Source of the DNA: Thermoanaerobaculia bacterium
GTDB taxonomy: Bacteria > Acidobacteriota > Thermoanaerobaculia > Multivoradales > J023
Length of the DNA stretch: 64,000 nucleotides
Assembly: GCA_028066595.1 (NCBI GenBank)
Contig: JALCBJ010000001.1
Coordinates: 20,415 to 84,414 of the forward strand
Direction: 5' to 3'
The translations under genes and the position numbers were made by a program. The notes under the pieces were generated by a model. That model searched no databases. It had not been told where the DNA came from and was given only the letters and a program-made list of their open reading frames with translations. Shown piece after piece: positions 1 through 9,061 of the stretch; the stretch's first letter is position 1; every line of letters begins with the position of its first letter.

Positions 1-1470
1 CACCAGGCGATCGGGTCGTTCGAGATGCTCTTCGAGGCGCAGGACCCACACCGTATCTCCGTCGCGCAGGCCCGATGACACGACCTTCGCGCCGCGACCG
101 AGCGACGCGCTCGCAGACTCGACATTCACCGGTTCGTCGAACCGTACGCGGATCTCGTTCATGGTCTGGTCTCGTCCCGGATGGACGTCCACCTCGAGGA
201 TCTTCGGCGGCGCAGGGGCACGGATGTGGACCGTTCCGTACAGCACGGTATCCCCTCGCTGGGCACGGACCCACAGCCGGCCTGGCTGCTCCCAAGTCGC
301 GGTGACACTGCGGCCTCGGACTTCCGGACCGGCGCCTGTTTGCCACGACCAATCATCGCCTGCGGCGTCGGCCGGGACCCTGAGGGTCGCCTCGAACGGC
401 GCCTCGCCGTCGTGCCGGCCGAGCGCGAGCGGTTCGGTCCAAACATCGGGAAAGCGGTCGGTGGCGCGATGGTGAGTCGCACGCCATGGCGGGCCGAGGA
501 GCTCCAAGGTTTCTGGATCGGTTTCGGCGACGAAAACGTCGTAGTCGGCTCGCTCGTGATCGTGGGTGCCGTCAGAGGCCGCCCAGGAGAGATGCCGACC
601 GTCCCGCGAAGGCATGGGAAAGTAAAGGTAGCGTCGGTCAGCGGGGAGACGTTCGTCACCCTTGGCCAAGAGCGGCCACTGCCGGCGTGAAGCCAGATCG
701 ATAGCGCGGATCGGACCTCCGGCTCCAGCCACCCACACACCGAGCGCTGCATGATAGGCGAAGTAGGGTTGGCAGCCGCCCAGGTGTGGCCGGGTCCGGA
801 CCTTGCCTGAGGCCTGGTCGAAGCGCGAAAAGGTCGGCATTCCTTGGCTGGCAAAGGACTGACTACGGTCCACGAGCCAACCGTGGGCCGCTTGGGGTTG
901 ATCGATCAGTGCTCTCGTATCACCGGAGTCCACGTCGCGTGAGACGGTGCGGCCCTCTGCATCGATATGAACCAGGGTCCGGTCGTCGTGCCAGACGGCA
1001 GCACGATGCTCGAAGTAGGTCCGCGCTCGGGCGCTCAACACCCGACTCGTCCCCAACTCCAGATCGAGCAGACGAAGCTCGCCTGCCGCACCCGATTCCG
1101 GATAGTCAGCCTGTCCCTGCGGAAGGGCAAGGTACGCCATCTGGCGCCCGTCCGGCGACACGTGGGCACAACAATGGGCCTTGCCGGGCTCGTCGGGCGT
1201 CAGGGCCGTGGGTTCCGAACCGTCGAGGCCTCGCCGCCAGATGCGCCACCTGCCGCCACGATTCGACTCCCAGACGACGAACCCTCGGCCGAGGGACTGT
1301 ACGCCCTCGGATTCGCCACCGATCGCTGATGCGGACGGCTCGGGCGTTGTCGTAGGCAGGGAAGAGCCGGCGGAATCACCGCAGGCCGTTCCCACCGAAA
1401 CGACGAGAGCGGCCAAGAGAAGGGCGGAGTGCGAACGGAGGCGCCTGAGGTGGACAATCATCCATGACAT
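1..1470 (-). CDS. Lipoprotein with TolB-like beta-propeller, 3' end outside the window
   Basis: The frame is open from an ATG at 1470 down to base 1, so about 490 residues are visible and the C terminus is missing. A second in-frame ATG lies three codons in. The N terminus has arginines, a leucine/valine-rich stretch and a lipobox ending VGTAC, so it is read as a lipoprotein. Residues 55-250 carry propeller-like repeats such as VWESNRGGRWRIW and HVSPDGRQMAYLAL, typical of TolB/WD40-type proteins. The later part (DVFVAETDPETLELL, then HIRAPAPPKILEVDV) resembles a beta-sandwich or SbsA/FN3-like module. Substrate and partners are unknown. The following gene on this strand would lie outside the window. 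Confidence 0.75.
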   Translation of the reverse strand, partial: MSWMIVHLRRLRSHSALLLAALVVSVGTACGDSAGSSLPTTTPEPSASAIGGESEGVQSLGRGFVVWESNRGGRWRIWRRGLDGSEPTALTPDEPGKAHCCAHVSPDGRQMAYLALPQGQADYPESGAAGELRLLDLELGTSRVLSARARTYFEHRAAVWHDDRTLVHIDAEGRTVSRDVDSGDTRALIDQPQAAHGWLVDRSQSFASQGMPTFSRFDQASGKVRTRPHLGGCQPYFAYHAALGVWVAGAGGPIRAIDLASRRQWPLLAKGDERLPADRRYLYFPMPSRDGRHLSWAASDGTHDHERADYDVFVAETDPETLELLGPPWRATHHRATDRFPDVWTEPLALGRHDGEAPFEATLRVPADAAGDDWSWQTGAGPEVRGRSVTATWEQPGRLWVRAQRGDTVLYGTVHIRAPAPPKILEVDVHPGRDQTMNEIRVRFDEPVNVESASASLGRGAKVVSSGLRDGDTVWVLRLEEHLERPDRLV

Positions 1471-1650
1471 GTTACGGCGCCATGTGCCATCGCGTCGCCC
1501 ACTACTGACTGCCTCGGCCAACAACGAAGGCAGCAGCCGGGACCCACCTTCGAGCGTCACAGCAAATTCGCGCTCGGTCGCCACACAACCGGATCTGCCC
1601 GGCCGGAGTCGGGCGGTCCAGCTACCAACGCTACTGAACCTGCCGCGACT

Positions 1651-1767
1651 CACAACAGAGATACCCGCTGGGACCGCAGGCGTCCCGCATGCTGCCTTCC
1701 CATCCTTCTCACAACAGGGGTACCCGCTGGGACCGCAGGCGTCCCGCCTGCTGCCTTCCATCCTTCC
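1651..1767. repeat. Two tandem copies of a 59-bp repeat
   Basis: A unit starting CACAACAG and containing ACCCGCTGGGACCGCAGG then CGTCCCGC runs 1651-1709 and again 1710-1767 with only a few substitutions and one single-base indel. It fills the gap between two minus-strand genes. There is no spacer diversity, so it is not a CRISPR. The rest of the 310-bp gap (1471-1780) shows nothing else I can support. The same phrase read on the other strand (GGGACGCCTGCGGTCCC) is a partial palindrome, as in dispersed intergenic repeats. Confidence 0.8.
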
Positions 1768-1780
1768 GGCAGGCGGTTCC

Positions 1781-1798
1781 CTACCGTCCCGACGGTAG
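1781..1798. terminator. Hairpin containing the stop codon of the lipase gene
   Basis: CTACCGTC and GACGGTAG form a perfect 8-bp stem with a 2-base CC spacer, and the TAG stop of the minus-strand gene lies inside it. There is no T tract. It may aid termination or be chance. Confidence 0.3.
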
Positions 1799-3154
1799 CG
1801 GCATGTGCAGAAAGTCCACCATGCGCCGCAACGTTGCCGGATCGAGGATCATCTCGAAATGGCTGCCATCGACCAAATACGCCGGTGCTGCCAGCGCCCG
1901 GAGCTCCTGCGGCGAGAGTGCCCGCTGGCTGTCGTAGGTGGCGTGACCATCGCCCGGAGAAGAAACGAGATGGTGCAGGTAGGGATCCTGTTCGAGCTCC
2001 TCGTCGCCCGTAAACAGGAGCTCGTATCCATCCGCGACCGACCGTAGAACCGCACGCTCCGGGCTGGATCCATAGCCGCTCTGAAGCAGGTAGTAGGCCG
2101 TGTCGAACCTCGCGACATCGCGCGACAACGCGTCGTGAAACCGCCGTGCTCGCTGCAGGTTCCGGCGCAGATAGTCGACCCGATCCGCTTCCGTGCCGAA
2201 GAGATCGGGACGCGACGCCATGCGGTCTCTCGCCTCGTCGGAAAAGACCGAGAGACCGTATGCCTGCCAGGTCTCGGCGTCGAAGAGATCGATGTCGAGA
2301 CGACGCCCTCGACCGTCGACGAAGGGCTCGGGGAGAAACGCTGGCAAGTCCTGAAGGATGGCGGGAAAGGTGAACAAGGTCTCCGGCTGCATGGTGCGAC
2401 CAATCAACGGCACGTAGCGACGCCCGCGATGCACTTCACGCAGGATTCGCACGCTGCCGCCGTTCGACGTGCCCACCAGGACCATCTTGCGGATTCGTAG
2501 TTCTGACGGCGATTCGGCTCTCCCGGCCAGGGCGTCTTCCGGCTCGGCGTCACCATATTTCGTCAAGTAACGGCAGATGTGGGCGCCGTTCGACTGACAG
2601 ATCAAGTCGATAGCGAACGGAGCGTCCCCGGCACCTCGCTGATGAGCCCGAGCCAGCGCCCGCAGCCGCACCAGCAGTTCTCCCACGGTCTGTACGTTGT
2701 CCTGGCGCCAGTCATATGCGAACGCATAGAGATCGGCCCCTTCATCGGGCGCGTCCAGATCGCCGAGGACCCAGCCGTTCGCCACGAGCGTCTCGAGGAC
2801 GGGTCCGTAGACGGGCTTTCTCACGAGCCCTCCGAACAGCCGGAGCTGCTCGATGGCCTCGACGGCTTCGAGGCGGTCGGGCGCGTCGGCGCCTACGGGG
2901 ACGATGGGCCGGGCGAGTAGGTAGCCGCCATCCTTCGGCGCGAGAACCTCAGGGCCTCGTCCCCAAAGAACCTCGCCGGTTTCCTGGTCGCGCAGCACCG
3001 AGCCGGTGATTCCCGGCACCAACACCACCGGCACCCGCGACGCGACATCGACCCGCGGCGCCACGACGGGCACCTCCACTCCTCCACAGCCGACGAACAC
3101 CGATAGAACGACGAGTGCGGGGAGCAGCCGGCGCAGCTGCAGATCAAGATTCAG
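1781..3154 (-). CDS. LCAT-like alpha/beta-hydrolase lipoprotein (phospholipase/acyltransferase), probable CTG start
   Basis: About 457 residues in the lecithin:cholesterol acyltransferase / phospholipase fold. VPVVLVPGITGS is the typical first strand and oxyanion region, DLICQSNGAHICRYL the probable serine elbow, and VDGSHFEMIL the likely histidine region near the C terminus. The first ATG/GTG/TTG-type start in frame is GTG at 3100, which would begin at FVGCGG and cut off the signal peptide. Reading upstream gives NLDLQLRRLLPALVVL then a lipobox-like VFVGC, starting at a CTG at 3154. That CTG overlaps the upstream nitroreductase stop as CTGA and sits 6 bases after GAAGG. I therefore call a CTG start coupled to the upstream gene. 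The product is probably an envelope lipase; substrate unknown. Confidence 0.75.
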   Translation of the reverse strand: MNLDLQLRRLLPALVVLSVFVGCGGVEVPVVAPRVDVASRVPVVLVPGITGSVLRDQETGEVLWGRGPEVLAPKDGGYLLARPIVPVGADAPDRLEAVEAIEQLRLFGGLVRKPVYGPVLETLVANGWVLGDLDAPDEGADLYAFAYDWRQDNVQTVGELLVRLRALARAHQRGAGDAPFAIDLICQSNGAHICRYLTKYGDAEPEDALAGRAESPSELRIRKMVLVGTSNGGSVRILREVHRGRRYVPLIGRTMQPETLFTFPAILQDLPAFLPEPFVDGRGRRLDIDLFDAETWQAYGLSVFSDEARDRMASRPDLFGTEADRVDYLRRNLQRARRFHDALSRDVARFDTAYYLLQSGYGSSPERAVLRSVADGYELLFTGDEELEQDPYLHHLVSSPGDGHATYDSQRALSPQELRALAAPAYLVDGSHFEMILDPATLRRMVDFLHMPLPSGR

Positions 3155-3744
3155 AGCGGGCCTTCGTGAGAGATCTCGTCTACCGTCCTGCGGCCCGATG
3201 GCTTCTCGTTGTCCCGTAGCTTCTCCGGCAGGGACTCGATGTCACCCGGACGACCCACGGCCACCATGCAGTGCACCGCCAGCTCGTCACCGAGCCCGAG
3301 GGCCTGTGGGATCTGGTCGTAGTGGATACCCGCCATGCCGTGGGTCACGAGGCCCATGGCCGTCGCCTGGAGCGCCAAGCTCACCCAGGCTGCGCCAGCA
3401 TCGAAACCATGAACCGGGTTGGGCTTTCCGTTGTGACTGAAGGTCTTCTTCGAGGCAACGACCAGCAGAGCCCCCGCTCGAGAGGCCCAGACTTGGTTGT
3501 AGGGGTTCAGGAATCCTTCGAACAGCGACCAATGTTCGGTGCCCCGGCGGGCCCAAAAGAAACGCCAAGGTTGTTCGTTGAACGATGAAGGCGCCCAGCG
3601 AGCGGCTTCGAAGAGGCGATGCAGCTCCTCCTCCGACACCGCCTCCCCCGACATCGCTCGTGGTGACCAGCGGTTGGGGAAAAGGGTCTCGATGTCGTGG
3701 TCGGGCCGGCGGGTCTCCGCGATCTGGATTTCGCTGACGTTCAT
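3151..3744 (-). CDS. Nitroreductase family FMN oxidoreductase
   Basis: 197 residues. FPNRWSPRAMSG near the N terminus and ARWAPSSFNEQPWRF are the FMN-phosphate/ribityl-binding signature of the nitroreductase superfamily. GFDAGAAWVSLALQATAMGL forms the dimer-interface helix, and a VAVGRPGD segment lies near the C terminus. The frame extends upstream, but the ATG at 3744 follows AGAGGACCGAA and begins MNVSEIQIAE, so it is preferred. The family reduces nitro compounds, quinones or enoates with NAD(P)H; the natural substrate is not predictable here. It lies 92 bp downstream of the esterase gene and overlaps the start of the lipase gene, so these three are likely co-transcribed. Confidence 0.85.
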   Translation of the reverse strand: MNVSEIQIAETRRPDHDIETLFPNRWSPRAMSGEAVSEEELHRLFEAARWAPSSFNEQPWRFFWARRGTEHWSLFEGFLNPYNQVWASRAGALLVVASKKTFSHNGKPNPVHGFDAGAAWVSLALQATAMGLVTHGMAGIHYDQIPQALGLGDELAVHCMVAVGRPGDIESLPEKLRDNEKPSGRRTVDEISHEGPL

Positions 3745-3836
3745 TTCGGTCCTCTGGGCTGGTGATGTTTCCGGTTGCGTTGGGATCGTACCAACGCAGC
3801 GTGTGGATCGGGACTCGCCAACCCGCTGCCCGTGAT

Positions 3837-4580
3837 TCAGCTCGCGAAGCGGCGGCTCAAGTGCATCCAGGCCTGGCGACGCCACCAGGTCCAATCGTGG
3901 GATACATCATGGCCCCAGATGTCGCGGTGGTGGGGGATGTTCTTCCACTGAAGGATGTCGGCGAGCGCGTGGGTCTCTTCGATACAGCCCTCTTCGTAGG
4001 CGCCCTGCCCGCAAACCAACGTCAGAAAGGTCCGGGACGACACGCTTTCGAGTACGTCGCCGTCCATGTTGGGCACGTAGGCCATCGGATTGTTGAAGTA
4101 GACGTCCTCGTTGCTGTAGCCCTGGGTGAAATGAGTCGCCAGATAGCGGCCCGAAAGACAGAGCGCATAGAAGAAGGTGTCGGGGAACTTGAGGGCAAAA
4201 TTCGCGGCATAGAAGGCACCCAGACTGGCTCCGGCGACGGCCATACGAATCGAGTCGCTATTGCAGTCCTTGCGTATGGCGGGCACCAGATCGTCCAGCA
4301 GGAAGCGCTCGTAGGCGAGGTGCTGCTTGACCCGCAGGGCGGGGTGCTGCTTCTTGTCGGTCCAGGCTCGGGAGACGTTCGACTCTGGACAGTAGAGCTT
4401 GAGTTTGCCGCCCTCGATCAGCGGCGCCAACGTGTCCACCATTCCTTGGGCGTCCCATTCGTGTGCGAATCCGGCGGCCGACGGGAAGACCACCAAGGGC
4501 GTGCCCCAATGACCAAAACACCAGACGTTCATCTTCCGGCCCATGGCCGGGCTGTAGACGAGTTCGTGACGACGACGCAT
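3837..4580 (-). CDS. Putative esterase (esterase D-like alpha/beta hydrolase)
   Basis: 247 residues of the putative-esterase family. PLVVFPSAAGFAHEW is the oxyanion-side strand/loop, MAVAGASLGAFYAANFAL is the GxSxG nucleophile elbow, and WGHDVSHDW near the end supplies the histidine. The open frame reaches further upstream, but the ATG at 4580 is preceded by GGAGACTTCGCC and gives a compact N terminus (MRRRHELVYSP). No signal peptide is visible, so it is probably cytoplasmic. It is first in the minus-strand run esterase, nitroreductase, lipase. A second, longer esterase of the same fold lies at 60172-61380. Confidence 0.8.
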   Translation of the reverse strand: MRRRHELVYSPAMGRKMNVWCFGHWGTPLVVFPSAAGFAHEWDAQGMVDTLAPLIEGGKLKLYCPESNVSRAWTDKKQHPALRVKQHLAYERFLLDDLVPAIRKDCNSDSIRMAVAGASLGAFYAANFALKFPDTFFYALCLSGRYLATHFTQGYSNEDVYFNNPMAYVPNMDGDVLESVSSRTFLTLVCGQGAYEEGCIEETHALADILQWKNIPHHRDIWGHDVSHDWTWWRRQAWMHLSRRFAS

Positions 4581-4783
4581 GGCGAAGTCTCCAGCGGGAG
4601 TTCGGGAGAGAGGCGTCAGCTCTTCATCGCGTCGCCGGCTGCGGGAATGGCCGGGCGGGACGCGGAACGGGACACGGACACCGATCCGGGACAGCGATAC
4701 TAGTACAACCAGCCCCACTCTCACCGGCCGACGGCGACCGCCGCGCACCGCCGCCAAGCCCTACGAGCGCGAAGGAAAACCGA

Positions 4784-5302
4784 CTAGGCGGACCAGGTCG
4801 CTTGCCACCGCGCCGACCTGACACCGAATCGGCCCGAATCCAGAACGCGAACCTGGATGCCTGTGGCGCCCGAAAGTCGAAGCATCTTTTCCATGTAGCC
4901 AGCTTGAAAGGATCCGAATCGGTCATCCAGCCAAACGTAATCGCGGATCAGTACTTGGGCACGATTGGGACCCTGGTAGCCGACGTCGGCACTACCACTG
5001 TCGTGGAACAGTTTCCACAACCTGGGAAGGCGTTCCAGGGTCGCCCACGGATTGGAGCGATCGACCATGGTGTAGTAGATCTCCACCAGGTCTACACCAG
5101 CGCTCTTGCGTCCCAGCCACCTCCACGGGTCGCGCTCTACTCCCGGCACGAAGTGACTCAATACCTGAAGCAGTCTGCGGTAGTGGGTCTCCGGATACCA
5201 CTTGGTGACCAGAAGCAACTCGTCGAAATAGGATCGTAGGTCGGCATCCACCAACGGCTCGGCGTGGTCCCTGCGTTCTCGCAGTTCCTTCACCACGGTC
5301 AT
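4784..5302 (-). CDS. Conserved hypothetical protein, possibly DUF2378/TIGR02265-like
   Basis: 172 residues if it starts at the ATG at 5302, 11 bases after GAAGGG. GTG codons upstream to 5344 are alternatives. No signal peptide or membrane segment is visible. The middle reads LERLPRLWKLFHDSG, then GPNRAQVLIRDYVW, then EKMLRLSGATGIQVRVLDSG. This order (helix, conserved strand, small domain with a terminal W) recalls the myxobacterial TIGR02265/DUF2378 proteins, a comparison made from memory only. It lies 53 bp downstream of the symporter gene and may share its transcript. Function unknown. Confidence 0.6.
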   Translation of the reverse strand: MTVVKELRERRDHAEPLVDADLRSYFDELLLVTKWYPETHYRRLLQVLSHFVPGVERDPWRWLGRKSAGVDLVEIYYTMVDRSNPWATLERLPRLWKLFHDSGSADVGYQGPNRAQVLIRDYVWLDDRFGSFQAGYMEKMLRLSGATGIQVRVLDSGRFGVRSARWQATWSA

Positions 5303-5355
5303 CAGACACGAGCCCTTCACTCTTCCTTCCACGATTCTCCCCACTCCTCGGTGCG

Positions 5356-6864
5356 CTACGTGGACACGAAGTCTCGCACGCGCGCTTCGTCCTGGGGAGG
5401 CGTCGCCAGGCTCACCAGTACGAGCACGACGACGTTGACGACCAATCCATAGATGCCCTCGTGCAGATCCGCGACGGGCTTGAGCTCAGGTAGACGGAGG
5501 AAGAACGTGTTGACGCCGACGCCCGCCAAAAGACCGGCCATTGCACCCTGGCCGTTGGCGCGCGGCCAGTAAAAGGCAGCGAACATGAGTGGGAAGATCT
5601 GTGCCACGCCACCGTAGCTGGCGAGCAGCAGCCCGACGATCGACGCTTCGCTGAACACCGCGTAATAGTAGGCGACGAGGCTGAGCACCACCACCAAAAC
5701 TCGGATCATCAGCTGCTCGGCCCCGTCGGGGAGAGGCGACCTCCTGATGCCTGCGATTCCGTCCCGCACACCGATCGAGGCGGCCGAATGCAGGATCGAA
5801 TCGCCCGACGACATGGAAGCGGCCAACGTACCCGCGCAGACCAGGCCAACGAGTACCGGCGATAGGTCGGTGCGAGTGAGTACGAACGGCAGGATCGTAT
5901 CTGCGGGCTCGACGCCGGGGAAAGCCAGGATGCCGGCAAAGCCGATGAGGAGAATCGGTACCAAGAAAATCTGAAACGTCGGGTACATCACCACCGTGCG
6001 CCGCAGCGCGCGGTCGCTCTTGGCGGCGTAGGCCTTCATGAACAAGTGCGGCCACATCGAGAAGCCGAAGGCCGACACCAAGACGGCCGACGAGAACCCT
6101 GCCCACGCCCACGGCGAGCCGTCGGGCAGAAGACCGGGTGCCACCAACTTGGCGGCGTGATCACTCGCCTGCAACTGGCGAAACATCTCGCCCACTCCGC
6201 CATACAAATGGTTCGGCAGATAGAGTCCGAGGAACCAGGCGATGATCATCATGAACAGGCCCTGGAAGGTGTTCGTCCAGCCGACACCCAATACGCCACT
6301 GAAGAGCACGTAGATCATCACGACCGCATACGTGACGCCGGCGCCCAGCGCCGGTGAGATCCGTCCCTCCGTGATCGTGGACAGAATGTAGCCGGCGCCC
6401 TTCATTTGGATCGTCAAGTAGGGCACGAAGACGATCACCGAGAGAGCTGCCAAGAGCACCGAAAGAGCCGGTGACTGAAACCGGTAGGACAGCAGCTCCG
6501 CTTGCGTGACGAAACCGTGCCGCTGTCCGAGCCTGCGGGCGCGTGGGCCGAAGAAGTAGAACGGCACCATGCCCACCGCGCCGTAGCCGAGGATGTAGAG
6601 CGCCGCGGTGCCGCGGGAGTAGGCCCAGCCCGGACCACCCAAGAACGCGAAGGACGAGAAGACAGAGGCACCGAGCACGAAGTAGAGCACCAGGAAGCTC
6701 ATGGACCGGTCGGCGGCGACATAGCCCGCGACGCTCTTGGAAACCCGAAGGCCGGGCAAGATCCCCATCACCAACGTCGCGACGAGATAGGCCGCGCAGA
6801 TCCAAAGCGCAACCATCCCCACCGAAGCGGTGGAAGCCACTGCGGCAGGAGCGGAAGCGTCCAC
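5356..6864 (-). CDS. Sodium:solute symporter (SSS family)
   Basis: 502 residues with about 13 hydrophobic segments. The early motifs SKSVAGYVAADRSMSF and FSSFAFLGGPGWAYSRG, then TQAELLSYRF, match the N-terminal half of SSS symporters (the PanF/ActP/proline type). GWTNTFQGLFMMIIAWF and AGTLAASMSSGDSILHSAAS are the conserved TM6 and TM8-9 regions, where Ser residues contribute to the second sodium site. The start is GTG at 6864, after an AGGAGG-like site and one base past the stop of the small upstream membrane protein. The substrate is probably a small carboxylate or amino acid; this is inference from the family. Confidence 0.9.
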   Translation of the reverse strand: MDASAPAAVASTASVGMVALWICAAYLVATLVMGILPGLRVSKSVAGYVAADRSMSFLVLYFVLGASVFSSFAFLGGPGWAYSRGTAALYILGYGAVGMVPFYFFGPRARRLGQRHGFVTQAELLSYRFQSPALSVLLAALSVIVFVPYLTIQMKGAGYILSTITEGRISPALGAGVTYAVVMIYVLFSGVLGVGWTNTFQGLFMMIIAWFLGLYLPNHLYGGVGEMFRQLQASDHAAKLVAPGLLPDGSPWAWAGFSSAVLVSAFGFSMWPHLFMKAYAAKSDRALRRTVVMYPTFQIFLVPILLIGFAGILAFPGVEPADTILPFVLTRTDLSPVLVGLVCAGTLAASMSSGDSILHSAASIGVRDGIAGIRRSPLPDGAEQLMIRVLVVVLSLVAYYYAVFSEASIVGLLLASYGGVAQIFPLMFAAFYWPRANGQGAMAGLLAGVGVNTFFLRLPELKPVADLHEGIYGLVVNVVVLVLVSLATPPQDEARVRDFVST

Positions 6865-6865
6865 T

Positions 6866-7165
6866 TCAGCCCTCCTCGGCAGCTACGGAGCCATGCTGCA
6901 GTTCATGCTCACCCGTCGTCTCGGCCCGATCCTCTTCTCCCAGGTAGAGCCAGAGCAAAGCTACGAACTGAATCAGCAGAGCCAGGGCGACCCACGCGAT
7001 CGATGCCGGCAGACCGAAGACCAGAGTCTGACGCGCGCCCAGCCATGGAAAAAGCGGCCACACCACCATGGCTCCCACGAGCAGCCAGACGACGAGAAAG
7101 GACTTACGCCGCCGACGGGCTTCCGGAGGCGTGTCCGGCGGAAAGAATTCGATGCCGAGCTTCAT
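6866..7165 (-). CDS. Small two-helix membrane protein, probable symporter partner
   Basis: 99 residues with two hydrophobic segments, about 25-45 and 53-75, joined by a short loop containing GARQTLVFG, and a charged C-terminal tail. Its stop lies one base before the symporter start. Small two-helix proteins (DUF485 or DUF3311 type) precede SSS symporters in many bacteria, for example yjcH-actP. The layout fits that, but I cannot assign the exact family. Confidence 0.75.
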   Translation of the reverse strand: MKLGIEFFPPDTPPEARRRRKSFLVVWLLVGAMVVWPLFPWLGARQTLVFGLPASIAWVALALLIQFVALLWLYLGEEDRAETTGEHELQHGSVAAEEG

Positions 7166-7273
7166 GGGTTGCGAGCGTAGCTACATACCGTGATCCGATT
7201 TGAGAGATAGACCATCATAGCCCGGCAAACGACTTCCGGCCGCGGCACAGGTCCTTTCACCAAGGTCTCGGAC

Positions 7274-9061
7274 TCAAGGGAGCGACAACGACGCCATCAC
7301 CGGATCGTGGTCGCTTGCCTGGCGCGATGCCGGTATGTCGGCGTTGCGATGCACGATGGTCACCTGTGCGCCTTCCGCCAGCGCGGGAGAGACGAGGATG
7401 TGATCCAGAGCCATCGCATTGCCACGGTAGACGTAGGTGTAGCGATCCTCGTCGGGGACCCGCTCCGTCAGGTTGATCAGGCCAGCCTTCTTCAGCTCCA
7501 GGAGCGGCGGCCGAAATGCGTACTCGTTGAGATCCCCCAGGACGACGAGGTGAGCGTCCGACTGCACCTCACGGATGAGCGCAACGAGTCCGGCCACTTC
7601 GCGAGCCTGTTCCGTACGTTGACCCTCGGTGGACCGGCGCGGCGGTTGTATCGCACCCCACTCGGAGTCGTCTCCGCCCTTGGACCTGAGGTGAAGCGCG
7701 ATCACGAAGAGCGGCTCGCCTTTCGGCAGGACTTCGACACGCGCCACGAGTGGCTTGCGACTGTTGCGCCAGCCTTCGCCGCCGTCCGCGCGGAAAGCCG
7801 GAGTGTCGAGAATCGCCGGGTTGCTGTCGAATCCGGTAGGTGGCCGGCCGTTCGCGACCCGACTTGGGTCGAACAGGAGTACCGATCGAATGTTGCCACC
7901 CGGCTGTCCACCGTCGCGATTGTTCTCCGGATCCTGCTGGAGCCAGCGATACTCCGGCCCGCCAGCAAGAGCTACCGCCTCCACGAGGCGGCTCAGGGTG
8001 CCGGTAGCGCTCACCGTTCCGTCGTCCACCGGACCGGAGTCGTCTTGAACCTCCTGCAGAGCTAGAAGCTCCGGCGCGCCGAGATCTCGGACGATCATCT
8101 CGGCGGCCGACGAGAAGCGTCGCTCGTCGTCGGTGGCCGAAAGATTGAGCAGGTTCAGCGACGCCACCCGCAATCGATCCGGTCGCGGCCCGAGGACAGA
8201 GGTCGGGGGGGAAGACGCCTTCCGCGGCAAAGCTGGAAGCGAGGACGGCAGCAGCTCGAAATGGCCACGCCGGTAGTGCATGACGCCCTCGACCGCAGCA
8301 GAGAACGTTTCGCCCACCGACGCCAACGGAATCCTCTTGCCGAGGAGCAGGTCGGCAACCTGGATCCGTTCAGGGTTCGAATCGTCCTTACCGATCCGCA
8401 GTCCACCGGCAGAGGTGCGCGGGCCCGCGTCGCGCGCTCCATCGGCCACCACGTACAGAGAGCGACCCTTGGTGGCACCGACCACCAAGGGCTCGGGAAC
8501 GCGTACCCGCGTGCCTTCCAGACTCTCCCAGAAATCGATGGCGTCGTCGGCCGGTTCGAAGCGGGCGAGTCCGTCGTCGTCGATCGTCTTCGCCGGCGGA
8601 ACACGGCCGATTTCTCCGAGCACCACAGGCTCTGGTGTGGTGCCAGCGCCTTCCTCCACCAGGCGATCGGCCGTCAGCGAAGTCACGGTCAGGTGGTCCG
8701 GATGTCCAACAATCTCCTCTACGACACCCGTCACTTTCACCTCGCGGCCCACGGGGGCCGACGCCCCGGTCACCAGAAGACCACGTGATGTCGCTGGATC
8801 GCCGTCGTCCTCCTCCTCGATCCAGCAGACGGCCGTCGGCGGATCCGGCCCACGCGGATCTCCGAACGGAAGGCTCCCTTCAGCCACCACGACGCCTCGA
8901 ACCGTCACCTCCCGTCCGACGAGCGGCGAGGTATGCCCTGATCCTTGGATTTCCGCGATCGACACTGTGGACGGCTGGTCGCAGCCGACGAAGGCGCACC
9001 AGACCATCAGCAAGGCCGGGCTCAGCCGTCGGCTGAGTTGGCGCGCGACCTGGCTGCTCAT
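7274..9061 (-). CDS. Extracytoplasmic endonuclease/exonuclease/phosphatase family lipoprotein with OB-fold
   Basis: 595 residues. The N terminus has a hydrophobic stretch and a lipobox ending AFVGC. Residues 35-120 (GREVTVRGVVVAEGSL, then WIEEEDDGDPATSRG) look like the OB-fold found in large secreted nucleases such as ExeM. The C-terminal half carries EEP catalytic motifs in order: LNLLNLS, LLALQEVQDD, ALHLRSKGGDDSEWG, VVLGDLNEYAF, MALDHILVS and SDHDPVMASL. All expected metal and catalytic residues (N, E, D/N, D, H) are visible, so a metal-dependent nuclease or phosphodiesterase is likely, anchored outside the cytoplasm. Its ATG overlaps the stop of the MaoC gene (ATGA). Confidence 0.85.
   Translation of the reverse strand: MSSQVARQLSRRLSPALLMVWCAFVGCDQPSTVSIAEIQGSGHTSPLVGREVTVRGVVVAEGSLPFGDPRGPDPPTAVCWIEEEDDGDPATSRGLLVTGASAPVGREVKVTGVVEEIVGHPDHLTVTSLTADRLVEEGAGTTPEPVVLGEIGRVPPAKTIDDDGLARFEPADDAIDFWESLEGTRVRVPEPLVVGATKGRSLYVVADGARDAGPRTSAGGLRIGKDDSNPERIQVADLLLGKRIPLASVGETFSAAVEGVMHYRRGHFELLPSSLPALPRKASSPPTSVLGPRPDRLRVASLNLLNLSATDDERRFSSAAEMIVRDLGAPELLALQEVQDDSGPVDDGTVSATGTLSRLVEAVALAGGPEYRWLQQDPENNRDGGQPGGNIRSVLLFDPSRVANGRPPTGFDSNPAILDTPAFRADGGEGWRNSRKPLVARVEVLPKGEPLFVIALHLRSKGGDDSEWGAIQPPRRSTEGQRTEQAREVAGLVALIREVQSDAHLVVLGDLNEYAFRPPLLELKKAGLINLTERVPDEDRYTYVYRGNAMALDHILVSPALAEGAQVTIVHRNADIPASRQASDHDPVMASLSLP

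Noticed and set aside
159-854. A 231-codon minus-strand frame at the left edge
   Set aside because: The neighbouring frame is open to base 1, has a lipobox and propeller repeats, and explains the region; this one is a shadow.
1651-1767. CRISPR array
   Set aside because: Only two near-identical adjacent units, no unique spacers and no cas genes.
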